DNA of 13,816 nucleotides, taken from contig JAQUND010000035.1 of the NCBI GenBank assembly GCA_028717785.1, forward strand, positions 1-13,816. Reading direction: 5' to 3'. Position 1 is the first letter of the stretch. Every line of letters begins with the position of its first letter. A program made the position numbers and the translations under genes. This stretch comes from Candidatus Nanoarchaeia archaeon. GTDB lineage: Archaea; Nanoarchaeota; Nanoarchaeia; SCGC-AAA011-G17; JAFCDX01. Under the pieces are notes generated by a model that was not told where the DNA came from, ran no database searches, and was given only the letters and a program-made list of their open reading frames with translations. Below are positions 7,346-13,777 of the stretch, piece after piece.

Positions 7346-7618
7346 TTACTTTACCCATTTAAATACATATTTTGGTCTATAATAGATACCAGGAGAGCAA
7401 ATGGAAAAATTTAAGCCATTTGATATTATAATTAAGTCCTCTATGCCAGTTGCGCACCCATATAAATTTTCAAATCTTCTTATTCTGTTTTCCTCACCAT
7501 TTTGATATAAAATTAAATTATTTTCATCCATTTCACCAACTAAATACATTAACCGCCCTACTACTTTATCTAAATCAGTATTATCAGTTAATTGGAATAA
7601 ATTTTTATCAATTTTCAT
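7346..7618 (-). CDS. Protein of unknown function between exonuclease and polymerase (90 aa)
   Basis: No family was recognised. The sequence looks like a small soluble alpha/beta domain: a charged N-terminal helix (residues 1-30), a strand (NLILYQN), then a hydrophobic segment (EDLIIISNGLNFSI) and an aromatic, basic C-terminus (YYRPKYVFKWVK). The ATG at 7618 overlaps the TGA of the exonuclease gene by four bases (ATGA), so translation is almost certainly coupled. It sits directly between the proofreading exonuclease and the polymerase. A small replisome-bridging role would be reasonable, but nothing in the sequence demonstrates it. Confidence 0.85.
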   Translation of the reverse strand: MKIDKNLFQLTDNTDLDKVVGRLMYLVGEMDENNLILYQNGEENRIRRFENLYGCATGIEDLIIISNGLNFSICSPGIYYRPKYVFKWVK

Positions 7619-8241
7619 TTTTCAATAATTTCTAATAAGTTTTGGTCAATATTAATTGTACTAGATTTCATATTTATAAGTAAATTCTTAATATTTTTAT
7701 ATACTTCTACGTTCATTAAAACATCGCCCTTTGCATCATGAACGTTATTTTCTGGAATATTAAAATATTTAGTAAGAGAAGTCAAAGATCCTAGATCTTC
7801 TGGAAGCAAGTCTACATCTTGTAAAAATGTTAAAATCCTTAAAGTATCTATAGAGTTATAATGAATATATTTTTCCCAAAGCTCTTTATTCATAAGCCAA
7901 TTAAAAATAAAGTTACGATCAAAATCAAAATTATGACCGCAAGGCCTATAGGATCTTTTTTTACCTTTTATTTTGTATTTATTGAGGAAATCAATAAGTT
8001 TTTTAGTCCCTTCTTCGTAAGTCACAGTATGAGGATTATTAAGATGTTCTTCAATATTAATACCATTAACCTTGAGCGCTTCTTGTTCGACATTTAATTT
8101 AGTTAAGTCCGAAGGTTTTAACCATAAATAAAGCTCGTCAACAGGGTTAAAATTTTGATCGTATATAGCAAAATAAGCTGTTAAAAGTGAATTTATTGGC
8201 TTTGTACCGCCAGTTTCTGTATCTAAAAATAACTTATACAT
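7615..8241 (-). CDS. DEDDh 3'-5' exonuclease (DnaQ/epsilon-like)
   Basis: A DnaQ-superfamily exonuclease that removes nucleotides from 3' ends, most likely proofreading for the DnaE-like polymerase three genes along the same transcript. The motifs are in order: Exo I FLDTETGG with D7 and E9, Exo II GHNFDFDRNF with D108, and Exo III VHDAKGD with H168 and D173, the His defining the DEDDh class. The 208-residue length suits a single catalytic domain plus a short C-terminal tail (about 185-208) that could contact a partner. The ATG at 8241 overlaps the previous stop by one base (TAATG), with only a purine-rich weak ribosome site, so coupling is likely. An RNase T or oligoribonuclease-like role is possible, but the neighbouring polymerase favours replication. 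Confidence 0.92.
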   Translation of the reverse strand: MYKLFLDTETGGTKPINSLLTAYFAIYDQNFNPVDELYLWLKPSDLTKLNVEQEALKVNGINIEEHLNNPHTVTYEEGTKKLIDFLNKYKIKGKKRSYRPCGHNFDFDRNFIFNWLMNKELWEKYIHYNSIDTLRILTFLQDVDLLPEDLGSLTSLTKYFNIPENNVHDAKGDVLMNVEVYKNIKNLLINMKSSTINIDQNLLEIIEK

Positions 8242-8480
8242 TATTTCTCTTCTTTCCTCATTTTAAGGAATGATTGAATTTTTTTAACAGCATTTTGAAA
8301 GACCTCTTCTACTTCTTCTTCGGTCATTAACATGACCTTAGCAATGCGTTCGTTATCTATTCCTTCAGGATGGACCTTAAGAAGATTTTTAATCGAATTA
8401 CCTAACCGAGGACAATAAATAAAATCCTCATCATTTTCAATTTTTTCTTTCAACTCTTCTTTGTTAAGGTGATTATTCAT
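8241..8480 (-). CDS. Small HTH protein, resembles sigma factor region 4 (79 aa)
   Basis: Residues 1-20 are acidic and helical. From about 39 to 70 the sequence (pattern P-E-G-I-x-N-E-R-I-A-K-V-M, then T-E-E-E-V-E-E-V-F-x-N-A-V-K-K-I) fits a helix-turn-helix of the kind in sigma-70 region 4: an IA-type first helix, a short turn, then V...A..K.. in the recognition helix. No region 2 is present, so it is not a complete sigma factor. It could be a DNA-binding regulator, a sigma remnant, or a fold that only looks similar. The start ATG at 8480 has AAGGAG five bases upstream and overlaps the preceding gene by 8 bases (ATGAATAA). The exonuclease gene overlaps its stop by one base. The gene call is strong; the family call is tentative. 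Confidence 0.85.
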   Translation of the reverse strand: MNNHLNKEELKEKIENDEDFIYCPRLGNSIKNLLKVHPEGIDNERIAKVMLMTEEEVEEVFQNAVKKIQSFLKMRKEEK

Positions 8481-8814
8481 TGACTCTCCTTCTAAACTTT
8501 ATTATGTTAGATTTTATAGGTTCTTTAAGTTCTACGTTAAGATAATTATATTCATTATTTTTAAATTCTTTATCAAGCTTTTCTTGAAGTGCTAATTTCA
8601 TATTCTTTATTTCTATTATAAGTTGTTTAATTCTTTTAAGTTGTTCTATAGTTTTCTTATATTCAGAAATTATTGTCACAATATTTTCTTGTTTAAGAAA
8701 GTTAATATTATATAACAAATCTTCTTGCACGGAACCCAGATGCATTAAATCTTGTTCGATAGCAATTAAGGTTTTGCTAATATCTATTTTTGTTTCTACT
8801 ATTTTAACACTCAT
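8473..8814 (-). CDS. Coiled-coil protein of unknown function, first gene of the polymerase block (113 aa)
   Basis: The product is almost wholly helical: leucine/isoleucine heptads run through residues 12-47 and again 48-85, suggesting an antiparallel coiled coil or helical hairpin, followed by a basic tail (FRRR near residue 108). No signal, membrane span or enzymatic motif is seen. It is the first gene after the 127-base promoter region; the ATG at 8814 has AAAGAG five bases upstream, and the extended -10 element at 8831-8839 would give it a leader of only about ten bases. It overlaps the HTH gene by 8 bases. Function unknown; being first in the block would suit an early, highly made protein. 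Confidence 0.87.
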   Translation of the reverse strand: MSVKIVETKIDISKTLIAIEQDLMHLGSVQEDLLYNINFLKQENIVTIISEYKKTIEQLKRIKQLIIEIKNMKLALQEKLDKEFKNNEYNYLNVELKEPIKSNIIKFRRRVNE

Positions 8815-8830
8815 AAGTACTCTTTATCTT

Positions 8831-8839
8831 ATAATACCA
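8831..8839 (-). promoter_or_regulatory. Extended -10 promoter element, shared TATGGTAT(A/T)AT type (gene 8473-8814)
   Basis: The minus strand reads TGG then TATTAT (8836-8831), within TTTTTTATGGTATTAT. The -10 is 16 bases before the ATG at 8814. The -35 is poor (TGTTTT at 17 or TTGTTT at 18 bases). The same core occurs before the genes starting at 12298 and 13760, which is the main support for its being real. Confidence 0.6.
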
Positions 8840-8866
8840 TAAAAAATCTATTAAAAACAATATTTA

Positions 8867-8889
8867 TTAAAAATTATAACAATTTTTAA
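8867..8889. promoter_or_regulatory. Perfect 9-bp AT inverted repeat over a -10 box
   Basis: TTAAAAATT (8867-8875) and AATTTTTAA (8881-8889) are exact inverted copies around a 5-base centre. The dyad covers the TATAAT at 8873-8878. It may be an operator; an all-A/T stem could also arise by chance in this composition and is too weak and poorly placed to be a terminator. Confidence 0.35.
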
Positions 8890-8901
8890 AAGATTTGTCT
8901 T
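8873..8901 (-). promoter_or_regulatory. Possible sigma-70-type promoter with extended -10
   Basis: On the minus strand, AAGACA (8901-8896), a 17-base spacer ending in TGT, then a perfect TATAAT (8878-8873). The -35 matches consensus at four of six positions. It would give a leader of about 50 bases to the ATG at 8814. It is the middle one of three promoter-like elements in the gap 8815-8941. Confidence 0.5.
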
Positions 8902-8907
8902 AATTTG

Positions 8908-8936
8908 ATAATAACATTTTAAAGAAAATAAGTCAA
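8908..8936 (-). promoter_or_regulatory. Strong sigma-70-type promoter of the exonuclease-polymerase block
   Basis: On the minus strand, TTGACT (8936-8931), a 17-base spacer ending in TGT, and TATTAT (8913-8908): five of six matches in each box plus the extended -10. It begins five bases after the TAA of the phosphoesterase gene and would yield a leader of about 85-90 bases before the ATG at 8814, passing through the dyad at 8867-8889. Confidence 0.75.
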
Positions 8937-8941
8937 GGGAT

Positions 8942-10147
8942 TTAAGAATTTATTTTTTCTTGAAGGTAAATGGGGAAACTACGAAAAAAGCAGGTCCTTC
9001 TTTTATCGGTTTGAACATAATAATTCAATATCTGCAAGGCTTCTGAGTCAAACCCCTTCTTTTCTGAATAATCATCTTGTCCATATAAGCACCCATTAAC
9101 TTGCATTTTACCTTGACCGTAAGTTATATGTTCGTGCCAATGGCCAACTCTATAAAAGTTAACAATTTCGCCTACTTGGGTTTGGCGCTTATTCATCAAA
9201 TTTGCGAGCGTATCTCTATTAAGGTTTTTTAATTCCTCGCCATGTTCAGTAATTATAATATTACCATATACTTTAGTCATATTGTAACTTTTCATAGTAA
9301 TATTAAAATCTATGTTCGTTAAATTAGAACTTTGACATAACAATTGAAGAGTTTTATAAATAATATAAGTTAAATTCTCCTCGCCTGGTCTTACATAGGT
9401 CGCCTTATCACCAACCCTATCGTGATTGCCCGTAACACACGATACATCAATTTTAATGCCAGTTGCCGATAATGGAACAAAGAAATCTTCAAAAAGGCTT
9501 TGAATAGCCTCAAAAACCTGCTTAGATGTTCCAAATTCGCTTGATTTAAGGCTTTCTATACCATGCATATGTGATGACTCTATTATATCTCCCAAAATAT
9601 TAACAATGAGCCTTTCTACATTAAAGTATTTACCGTTTCTTTCTATTTCTTTAATAATTTGACTAGATAACTTACGAATTCTTCTACGAATTTCTTCACA
9701 ATTTACTAAAACCTTGCCATCGTTATTTTTAATAAGTTTACCAAAGTGAATATCCCCAAGTAGAATTTCGAGTGTCATATTGTCTTTTTTGGAATCAACT
9801 TTTATTTTAGGGACTTTGTATTTATTTAAAGATATTTCCCTAATAACTTCTTTTATTGTTTCTAAAATATCGTCCCTACCGTTCCAATGATCTAAAATAG
9901 TTTTATTTTCTTTAGCGGTATAGCTACTATTTTTTTTGGTCCTATGAAGTTGCTTAAGCATTTGAACTTGGCCGTCGTCTTGTTCAAAGTAATTTTTATA
10001 ATATTCATAACAGTGTCTTAAATTTTCATGGGTTTTATTTTCTTTAAATTTTTTATTAAAATCATAAGCTATTTCAACCCAAGACAAGCTGGCTTGTTCT
10101 TTTAATTTAATTATATAAGCTATTTCGTCTTCAGAGTAAGTTTGCAT
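8942..10147 (-). CDS. Calcineurin-like metallophosphoesterase with N-terminal HTH-like segment
   Basis: Probably a two-metal phosphoesterase acting on nucleic acids; phage relatives are often SbcD/Mre11-like nucleases, but the substrate cannot be read here. Motifs in order are GDIHFGK (D132, H134), ILGDIIES (D187), TGNHDR (N241, H242), EHGEE (H302) and VGHWHEH (H336, H338), the complete calcineurin-type set. Residues about 3-52 (SEDEIAYIIKL...SWVEIAYDF) look like a small tri-helical, SANT/HTH-like segment that could bind DNA, and 53-120 form a linker. The ATG at 10147 has AGGAG five bases upstream and lies 11 bases after the previous gene. It is the last gene of its block. No SbcC/Rad50-type ATPase is in the window. 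Confidence 0.92.
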   Translation of the reverse strand: MQTYSEDEIAYIIKLKEQASLSWVEIAYDFNKKFKENKTHENLRHCYEYYKNYFEQDDGQVQMLKQLHRTKKNSSYTAKENKTILDHWNGRDDILETIKEVIREISLNKYKVPKIKVDSKKDNMTLEILLGDIHFGKLIKNNDGKVLVNCEEIRRRIRKLSSQIIKEIERNGKYFNVERLIVNILGDIIESSHMHGIESLKSSEFGTSKQVFEAIQSLFEDFFVPLSATGIKIDVSCVTGNHDRVGDKATYVRPGEENLTYIIYKTLQLLCQSSNLTNIDFNITMKSYNMTKVYGNIIITEHGEELKNLNRDTLANLMNKRQTQVGEIVNFYRVGHWHEHITYGQGKMQVNGCLYGQDDYSEKKGFDSEALQILNYYVQTDKRRTCFFRSFPIYLQEKINS

Positions 10148-10158
10148 ATATGCTCCTT

Positions 10159-10887
10159 TTAGAGTTTTTCAGTAGGGTTAGGAGTAGATTCTTCATGTTT
10201 TTCTTCAGGAAAAGCTACTGTTTGGTCAACCTTAGGCATATCATAAATTTCAGTTATTTCAATAACGTCACTATTGTCATCAAATTTAATTCTATCCCCT
10301 ACCTTTTTACCAAAAAAATACTTTTTTGTTTCTTCTGAAAAACTAGGCGTAGCATATTGAACTCTTGATGCTACTTCCTTACCTTCATTGTCATACTGCC
10401 TTCCAACCAAAAAGGTTCTATCATCGACTTCTTTACTATCATTTCTTACAATAGCACCTCTAGATTCTAAAAATTTAGCTTTATTTTTAAGTATATTTTC
10501 TTCCTCTTCAATAACTAATTTTTTGACAGTATCTTCATTAAGTTCATTTTTTTCACCAGCTCTAATTGTGGCATTGGCTTTTCTGTTCACTTTACTAACG
10601 ATATCTTCGACAGCACCCATTTCATCTGCTAATATCGCTATTTTATTGTCCATAAGCTTAAGCTGACCATTAAAATCACTTGTAAGATTTTTAAACGTTG
10701 TATCAAGGCCGGTCACTAAGGATTCTAGTTTAGACGTTAAAACAGCCAAAGAATCCTCTATTGCAGTCAGTCTTTGGACAGCGTTAAGCTTTTGTGTTGA
10801 TATTTGCTCTTTAATCTCAACCGCTTGCTTAATAATTGTGTCTACTTTATTTTCTGTAGTTACTTCCGTTTTATTCTCTTCCATCAT
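10159..10887 (-). CDS. Coiled-coil protein with a possible GreA-like C-terminal domain (242 aa)
   Basis: Residues 15-105 form long amphipathic helices (heptads of Leu/Ile/Val) and 118-142 another charged helix. The part from about 155 to 215 runs FLVGRQYDNEGKEV, then ATPSFSEETKKYFFGKKVGDRI (179-200), then an acidic strand and IEITEIYD (209-216). The order 'S-P-x-S ... GKKVGD ... I-x-I' is close to the C-terminal FKBP-like domain of GreA/GreB transcript-cleavage factors, which also carry an N-terminal coiled coil. If correct, it may bind RNA polymerase, but here the coiled coil is longer and no family match was verified. The tail (222-242) is acidic and disordered. Tandem ATGs at 10887 and 10884 follow GAGGAG; the second has the better spacing. 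It overlaps the preceding gene by 17 bases. Confidence 0.88.
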   Translation of the reverse strand: MMEENKTEVTTENKVDTIIKQAVEIKEQISTQKLNAVQRLTAIEDSLAVLTSKLESLVTGLDTTFKNLTSDFNGQLKLMDNKIAILADEMGAVEDIVSKVNRKANATIRAGEKNELNEDTVKKLVIEEEENILKNKAKFLESRGAIVRNDSKEVDDRTFLVGRQYDNEGKEVASRVQYATPSFSEETKKYFFGKKVGDRIKFDDNSDVIEITEIYDMPKVDQTVAFPEEKHEESTPNPTEKL

Positions 10888-11893
10888 TATTCTCCTCTAT
10901 GTTACCTATTTTGTTTTGCGATAATTTAATAAGTAAACTATTAAGTTGACTTTTTTCACTAGTGTTTCCCATTCTGATAGATTGTTCTGTCAAGTATTTT
11001 TGTTCTAATTCTTCGGGAGTAGGCATAGGAACCCTTTGAACAGATTCTAATTTTTTATGTTTATTATTGACTTCTTTTATTCTATTTTCTTTTTCTACGG
11101 CTGTCATTTGATCCCAAGGCTTAATTTTACTTAATTCTTTTATATCTTGCTTAGCAAGTAATTCGGTTTCTTCTGGTGTGAGCGATCTTGGTATGGCCGA
11201 ATCATTTGTAATTCTTTTTTTTGGGGGTTCAGCAGATTTTACTTTTTTAGTAGTGGCATATGTAGTAGAGCTTGAAAGAGGAGAATTAACTACCTTATGG
11301 GTTAAAGGCTTTAGAGTTCCCATTACTTTAGATTCTGTTACTGGTTTTATAGTTGAAGGAACGGAAGTTATTACAGTGGTCGTTTTATCGATAGTAGCTG
11401 AAGTTCCTTTTGTTCCTTTATAGGCCAATTGTTTCAAAAATTCAATCTCTATTGCGTTAAAGGGAAGCTCGTATTCAAATTGTATAGGGTTTGGATTTTC
11501 TAGTTTATCTTTTTCTGCTTTAATTCCCATTAGTATTTCTAATCTTTCTACTATAAACTCTTTAAGTTCGTTTTGGACATTTTTAATAGCTTGAGGATTT
11601 ATATCAACTCCTTCAAATAGATTATGATTAATTAACATCTCATACAATTTAGCTTGCTCAAGCCTAAGCCTAGTTTTATGAATAGTATCAGCTTCTTGAT
11701 CATTAAGCTCAAAAGCGCTATTATTTTGTATCTCTCTGATCATTTCATCGGTTGCCGAAGAAGCCTGCGGCTGTTCAACTAAAGTATTTTGTGTTTCAAA
11801 TTGTTGTAATCTTTTATCGCTTTCTTGGACCTCTTCACAACGATCACATTCTGAAACTTCTTCCGAATCGTTACCCCATATATCTTTAGCCAT
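10871..11893 (-). CDS. Large, mostly disordered protein of unknown function (340 aa)
   Basis: No family recognised. The N-terminal 60 residues are acidic with a CDRC pair (C16, C19) that could bind metal. Residues about 63-135 are helical and charged. A segment rich in Thr/Ser/Val/Pro/Lys (about 165-235) reads as a flexible linker, followed by a helical part (245-330) containing LTPEETELLAKQDIKELSKIKPWDQM and a basic/acidic tail. No signal peptide or membrane span. The ATG at 11893 has GAGG four bases upstream and follows the previous gene by 12 bases; its end overlaps the coiled-coil gene by 17 bases, the longest overlap in the window. The architecture (helical ends, long linker) suits a scaffold or assembly adaptor, but this is speculation. 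Confidence 0.87.
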   Translation of the reverse strand: MAKDIWGNDSEEVSECDRCEEVQESDKRLQQFETQNTLVEQPQASSATDEMIREIQNNSAFELNDQEADTIHKTRLRLEQAKLYEMLINHNLFEGVDINPQAIKNVQNELKEFIVERLEILMGIKAEKDKLENPNPIQFEYELPFNAIEIEFLKQLAYKGTKGTSATIDKTTTVITSVPSTIKPVTESKVMGTLKPLTHKVVNSPLSSSTTYATTKKVKSAEPPKKRITNDSAIPRSLTPEETELLAKQDIKELSKIKPWDQMTAVEKENRIKEVNNKHKKLESVQRVPMPTPEELEQKYLTEQSIRMGNTSEKSQLNSLLIKLSQNKIGNIEENNDGRE

Positions 11894-11905
11894 AAATACC
11901 TCTAT

Positions 11906-12298
11906 TTAAAATACCTTCTTAATTAAAGACCAAAGTGTAATATGATTGGTCCACCAATTTAAATCTTTTGTCAATTGCTCTACTTGACGAGTTAATTTAT
12001 CATTATCAGCCGCTAATTTAAGTAAACTATCTTCTACTTTAATAATTTCAATACCTATCATACCTAAAGTTCTCTTTTTAAGATCATCTTCGTACTCTTG
12101 GGACCATTCTTTAACTAACATAAAAATTCTAAGAATAGGGGAATCCTCTACATATACTAACTGACTTACGCCATGACGTTTATTAAGCTCTTTAAGTTCT
12201 TCTATTCCCAATGTTTTAATACCAAAATTATATCTTAAAGATTCCAATATATCGTAATTAATTATTGGCTTTAATTGTTTTTTATTTTTCTTTACCAT
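11906..12298 (-). CDS. Protein of unknown function with C-terminal coiled coil (130 aa)
   Basis: No family recognised. The N-terminus is strongly basic (VKKNKKQLK), followed by a mixed helical domain (residues 14-75), a heptad-bearing coiled coil (about 85-113), and an unusual aromatic C-terminus (NWWTNHITLWSLIKKVF) that is amphipathic rather than a clear membrane span. It may dock on a membrane or a protein partner. The ATG at 12298 follows AGGAG with a 7-base spacer, and an extended -10 element lies 18 bases before it (12317-12325), so this gene appears to open its own transcription unit inside the block as well as being read from upstream. Confidence 0.87.
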   Translation of the reverse strand: MVKKNKKQLKPIINYDILESLRYNFGIKTLGIEELKELNKRHGVSQLVYVEDSPILRIFMLVKEWSQEYEDDLKKRTLGMIGIEIIKVEDSLLKLAADNDKLTRQVEQLTKDLNWWTNHITLWSLIKKVF

Positions 12299-12316
12299 AT
12301 TCTATCTCCTATTTTC

Positions 12317-12346
12317 ATTATACCATAAAATTTTGTTAAAATTCAA
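12317..12346 (-). promoter_or_regulatory. Extended -10 promoter, shared TATGGTAT(A/T)AT type (gene 11906-12298)
   Basis: The minus strand reads TTTTATGG then TATAAT (12322-12317), with TGG directly before the -10. A TTGAAT at 12346-12341 sits 18 bases upstream as a partial -35 and overlaps the last codons of the TSCPD gene. The -10 lies 18 bases before the ATG, and AGGAG begins close to the expected transcript start. Confidence 0.7.
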
Positions 12347-12807
12347 TCTTTTTTATCATTATTTTCATATTCTTCCAAAGCATCTGATAAAGCATGACCA
12401 CAGGAAACAATGCCTGGTTTTTTGATTTTGGAACATCTCATAGATCTTAATTGATCCGTTATCATCTCTATAACTGAATGATTTTTAAAGGTTTTTCTCA
12501 TTTCTTCTAACTCTATTTTGGCGTTTTCATATTCTTCATTATCGATATAATTCATTATTTTCGTAATAGTTTCATCAGAGTAATCTTTTATTCCAATATT
12601 GAACCTAAGTAAAGCCGAAACAAGCCTAGCTATACCATCTGTAAGACCTCTACAGCATTGAGTAGTGGTTTCTTGAATAAATAACTCATATGGTTTTTTA
12701 TGCTTTTCATTTACCGTTATTTTAATAGGTCCACAAGCTGTTTCAAGTTCTAAAGTAAAGCCCTTAAGAGTCTTATCTCTCTTTGACCACATTTTAATGT
12801 CGGCCAT
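12343..12807 (-). CDS. Stand-alone TSCPD-domain protein (154 aa)
   Basis: The TSCPD domain normally forms the C-terminal zinc-ribbon-like region of adenosylcobalamin-dependent (class II, NrdJ) ribonucleotide reductases; stand-alone versions exist but their role is not known to me. The match is visible in order: LETACGPIKITVNE (residues 21-34, C25), PYELFIQ (39-45), QCCRGLTDGIARLVSALLRFNIG (50-72), ITDQLRSMRC (115-124) and IVSCGHALSDALEEY (132-146), the last replacing the name-giving SCPD with SCGH. C51/C52, C124 and C135 are possible metal ligands. A charged helical insert (75-112) separates the halves. No reductase catalytic domain is in this window, so it is not simply the end of a split NrdJ here. 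The ATG at 12807 has GGGAG upstream. Could modulate host or phage reductase, or bind zinc for another purpose. Confidence 0.82.
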   Translation of the reverse strand: MADIKMWSKRDKTLKGFTLELETACGPIKITVNEKHKKPYELFIQETTTQCCRGLTDGIARLVSALLRFNIGIKDYSDETITKIMNYIDNEEYENAKIELEEMRKTFKNHSVIEMITDQLRSMRCSKIKKPGIVSCGHALSDALEEYENNDKKD

Positions 12808-12819
12808 CTTTTCTCCCTG

Positions 12820-13425
12820 TTATTTTTTAAAATTCTGAAGATAATAAGCATAACCAAGTAATAAACTATCGGCCTGATCTTCGTTTTTAAGTTTAAGATC
12901 AAGACCAAATATTTCATTAGCCCTTCTTACATTAGTATGTTTTTTGGTTATTTTACCTATCCTTTTACCTTCGAGATTTTTAACAACCTTAACCCCTAAC
13001 TTTCTTTGTTCTCTAATATTTTTATTTTGGCGCTTTTCCTCATCGTTCATAATACAGCCGCAAATCCTACGCCATTCTTCTGTGTAAAAATAATTATAAG
13101 TACCAGTAAAATCACCTTGACACATATGTTCAGCTACCAAATGATGAATCCATTCAAGTATTTTTTGAGAATAGTTATTTTTAGAGCCTTTAGAGGTTTC
13201 TTCAATAACGATATGATCGGGTTGGTGTAGTTTCAATAAGTTAGAAATATCGTTATAGCAATGTAGAGCCCAAAGAATGTAATTTAATGGATATTTTTGA
13301 TCTGGTTTCTTTTGCTGATCTAATGTGCCAGATTCAAGTAATTTATACCCATTATCATCTATTTCGGCTACACTCCAACCTGTTTTTGTAGATATATCAA
13401 GGGCAAGAATTTTAATTTTTTGCAC
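12820..13425 (-). CDS. RuvC-like Holliday junction resolvase
   Basis: An RNase H-fold endonuclease that should cut four-way DNA junctions during phage recombination and genome processing. The four-carboxylate pattern is present: D10 in ILALDISTKTGW, E75 in HIVIEE, and D183/D186 in NEDQADSLLLGYAY, the usual first-strand Asp, central Glu and C-terminal Asp pair of RuvC. At 201 residues it is slightly longer than RuvC (about 170), the extra lying in a basic, Lys/Arg-rich stretch (130-168) that may bind DNA. The start is a GTG at 13425, overlapping the TAG of the preceding gene by one base, with GGGAG about ten bases upstream; no closer ATG precedes the D10 motif. A function limited to other branched DNA (debranching before packaging) is equally possible. 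Confidence 0.9.
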   Translation of the reverse strand: MQKIKILALDISTKTGWSVAEIDDNGYKLLESGTLDQQKKPDQKYPLNYILWALHCYNDISNLLKLHQPDHIVIEETSKGSKNNYSQKILEWIHHLVAEHMCQGDFTGTYNYFYTEEWRRICGCIMNDEEKRQNKNIREQRKLGVKVVKNLEGKRIGKITKKHTNVRRANEIFGLDLKLKNEDQADSLLLGYAYYLQNFKK

Positions 13426-13760
13426 TATTTAGAATCTCCCTTAACTTCAGCCTTATTTTCTACTTTAGGTCCAATAACTTCTTCTTTCTCTTTAATAAGG
13501 AAATAAAGATAAGTAAGTTTCAATTTAAGGGCCTTTAGAGCGTCACTATAAGGAGCCTCTAACTCAGCCTTTTGTTCTGATATTTCAACAAGTTGTACAT
13601 CGTTTTCTTTCGCTTGCTGTGTTTCCTCTCTATGTTTTGAGTAAATGTTAAATGTCTTTTCAAGCTCCTTTAGTTGCAAATTTGCAACAGCGTTTACAAA
13701 ATCAGGATAATCTTTACGAACTTTCTTGATCAGATTAAATTTTTTCTTTTCATTCATCAT
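13425..13760 (-). CDS. Helical protein of unknown function (111 aa)
   Basis: The protein is charged and nearly all-helical: a basic N-terminus (residues 3-18), an acidic/Gln-rich helix (30-65), and a second helix with regular hydrophobics (APYSDALKALKLKLTYLYFLIKEK, about 68-92), suggesting a helical hairpin. The last 15 residues are a Lys/Glu/Val-rich tail. No catalytic motif, signal or membrane segment. Tandem ATGs at 13760 and 13757 follow AAAGGAG; either can serve. It overlaps the resolvase gene by one base, so the two are translated together, and a shared-type extended -10 element precedes it (13778-13786). It may be a partner of the resolvase, but this rests on coupling alone. Confidence 0.87.
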   Translation of the reverse strand: MMNEKKKFNLIKKVRKDYPDFVNAVANLQLKELEKTFNIYSKHREETQQAKENDVQLVEISEQKAELEAPYSDALKALKLKLTYLYFLIKEKEEVIGPKVENKAEVKGDSK

Positions 13761-13777
13761 ACTAACTCCTTTGTTAT

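Noticed and set aside
8815..8941. Intrinsic terminator after the phosphoesterase gene
   Set aside because: The only clear dyad (8867-8889) has an all-A/T stem without a following U-run suited to termination, and it lies 50 bases downstream amid promoter elements.
10388..10666. Ser/Leu-rich plus-strand open frame resembling a membrane protein
   Set aside because: It is antisense to the coiled-coil gene; the hydrophobic look comes from the complement of Lys/Glu codons.
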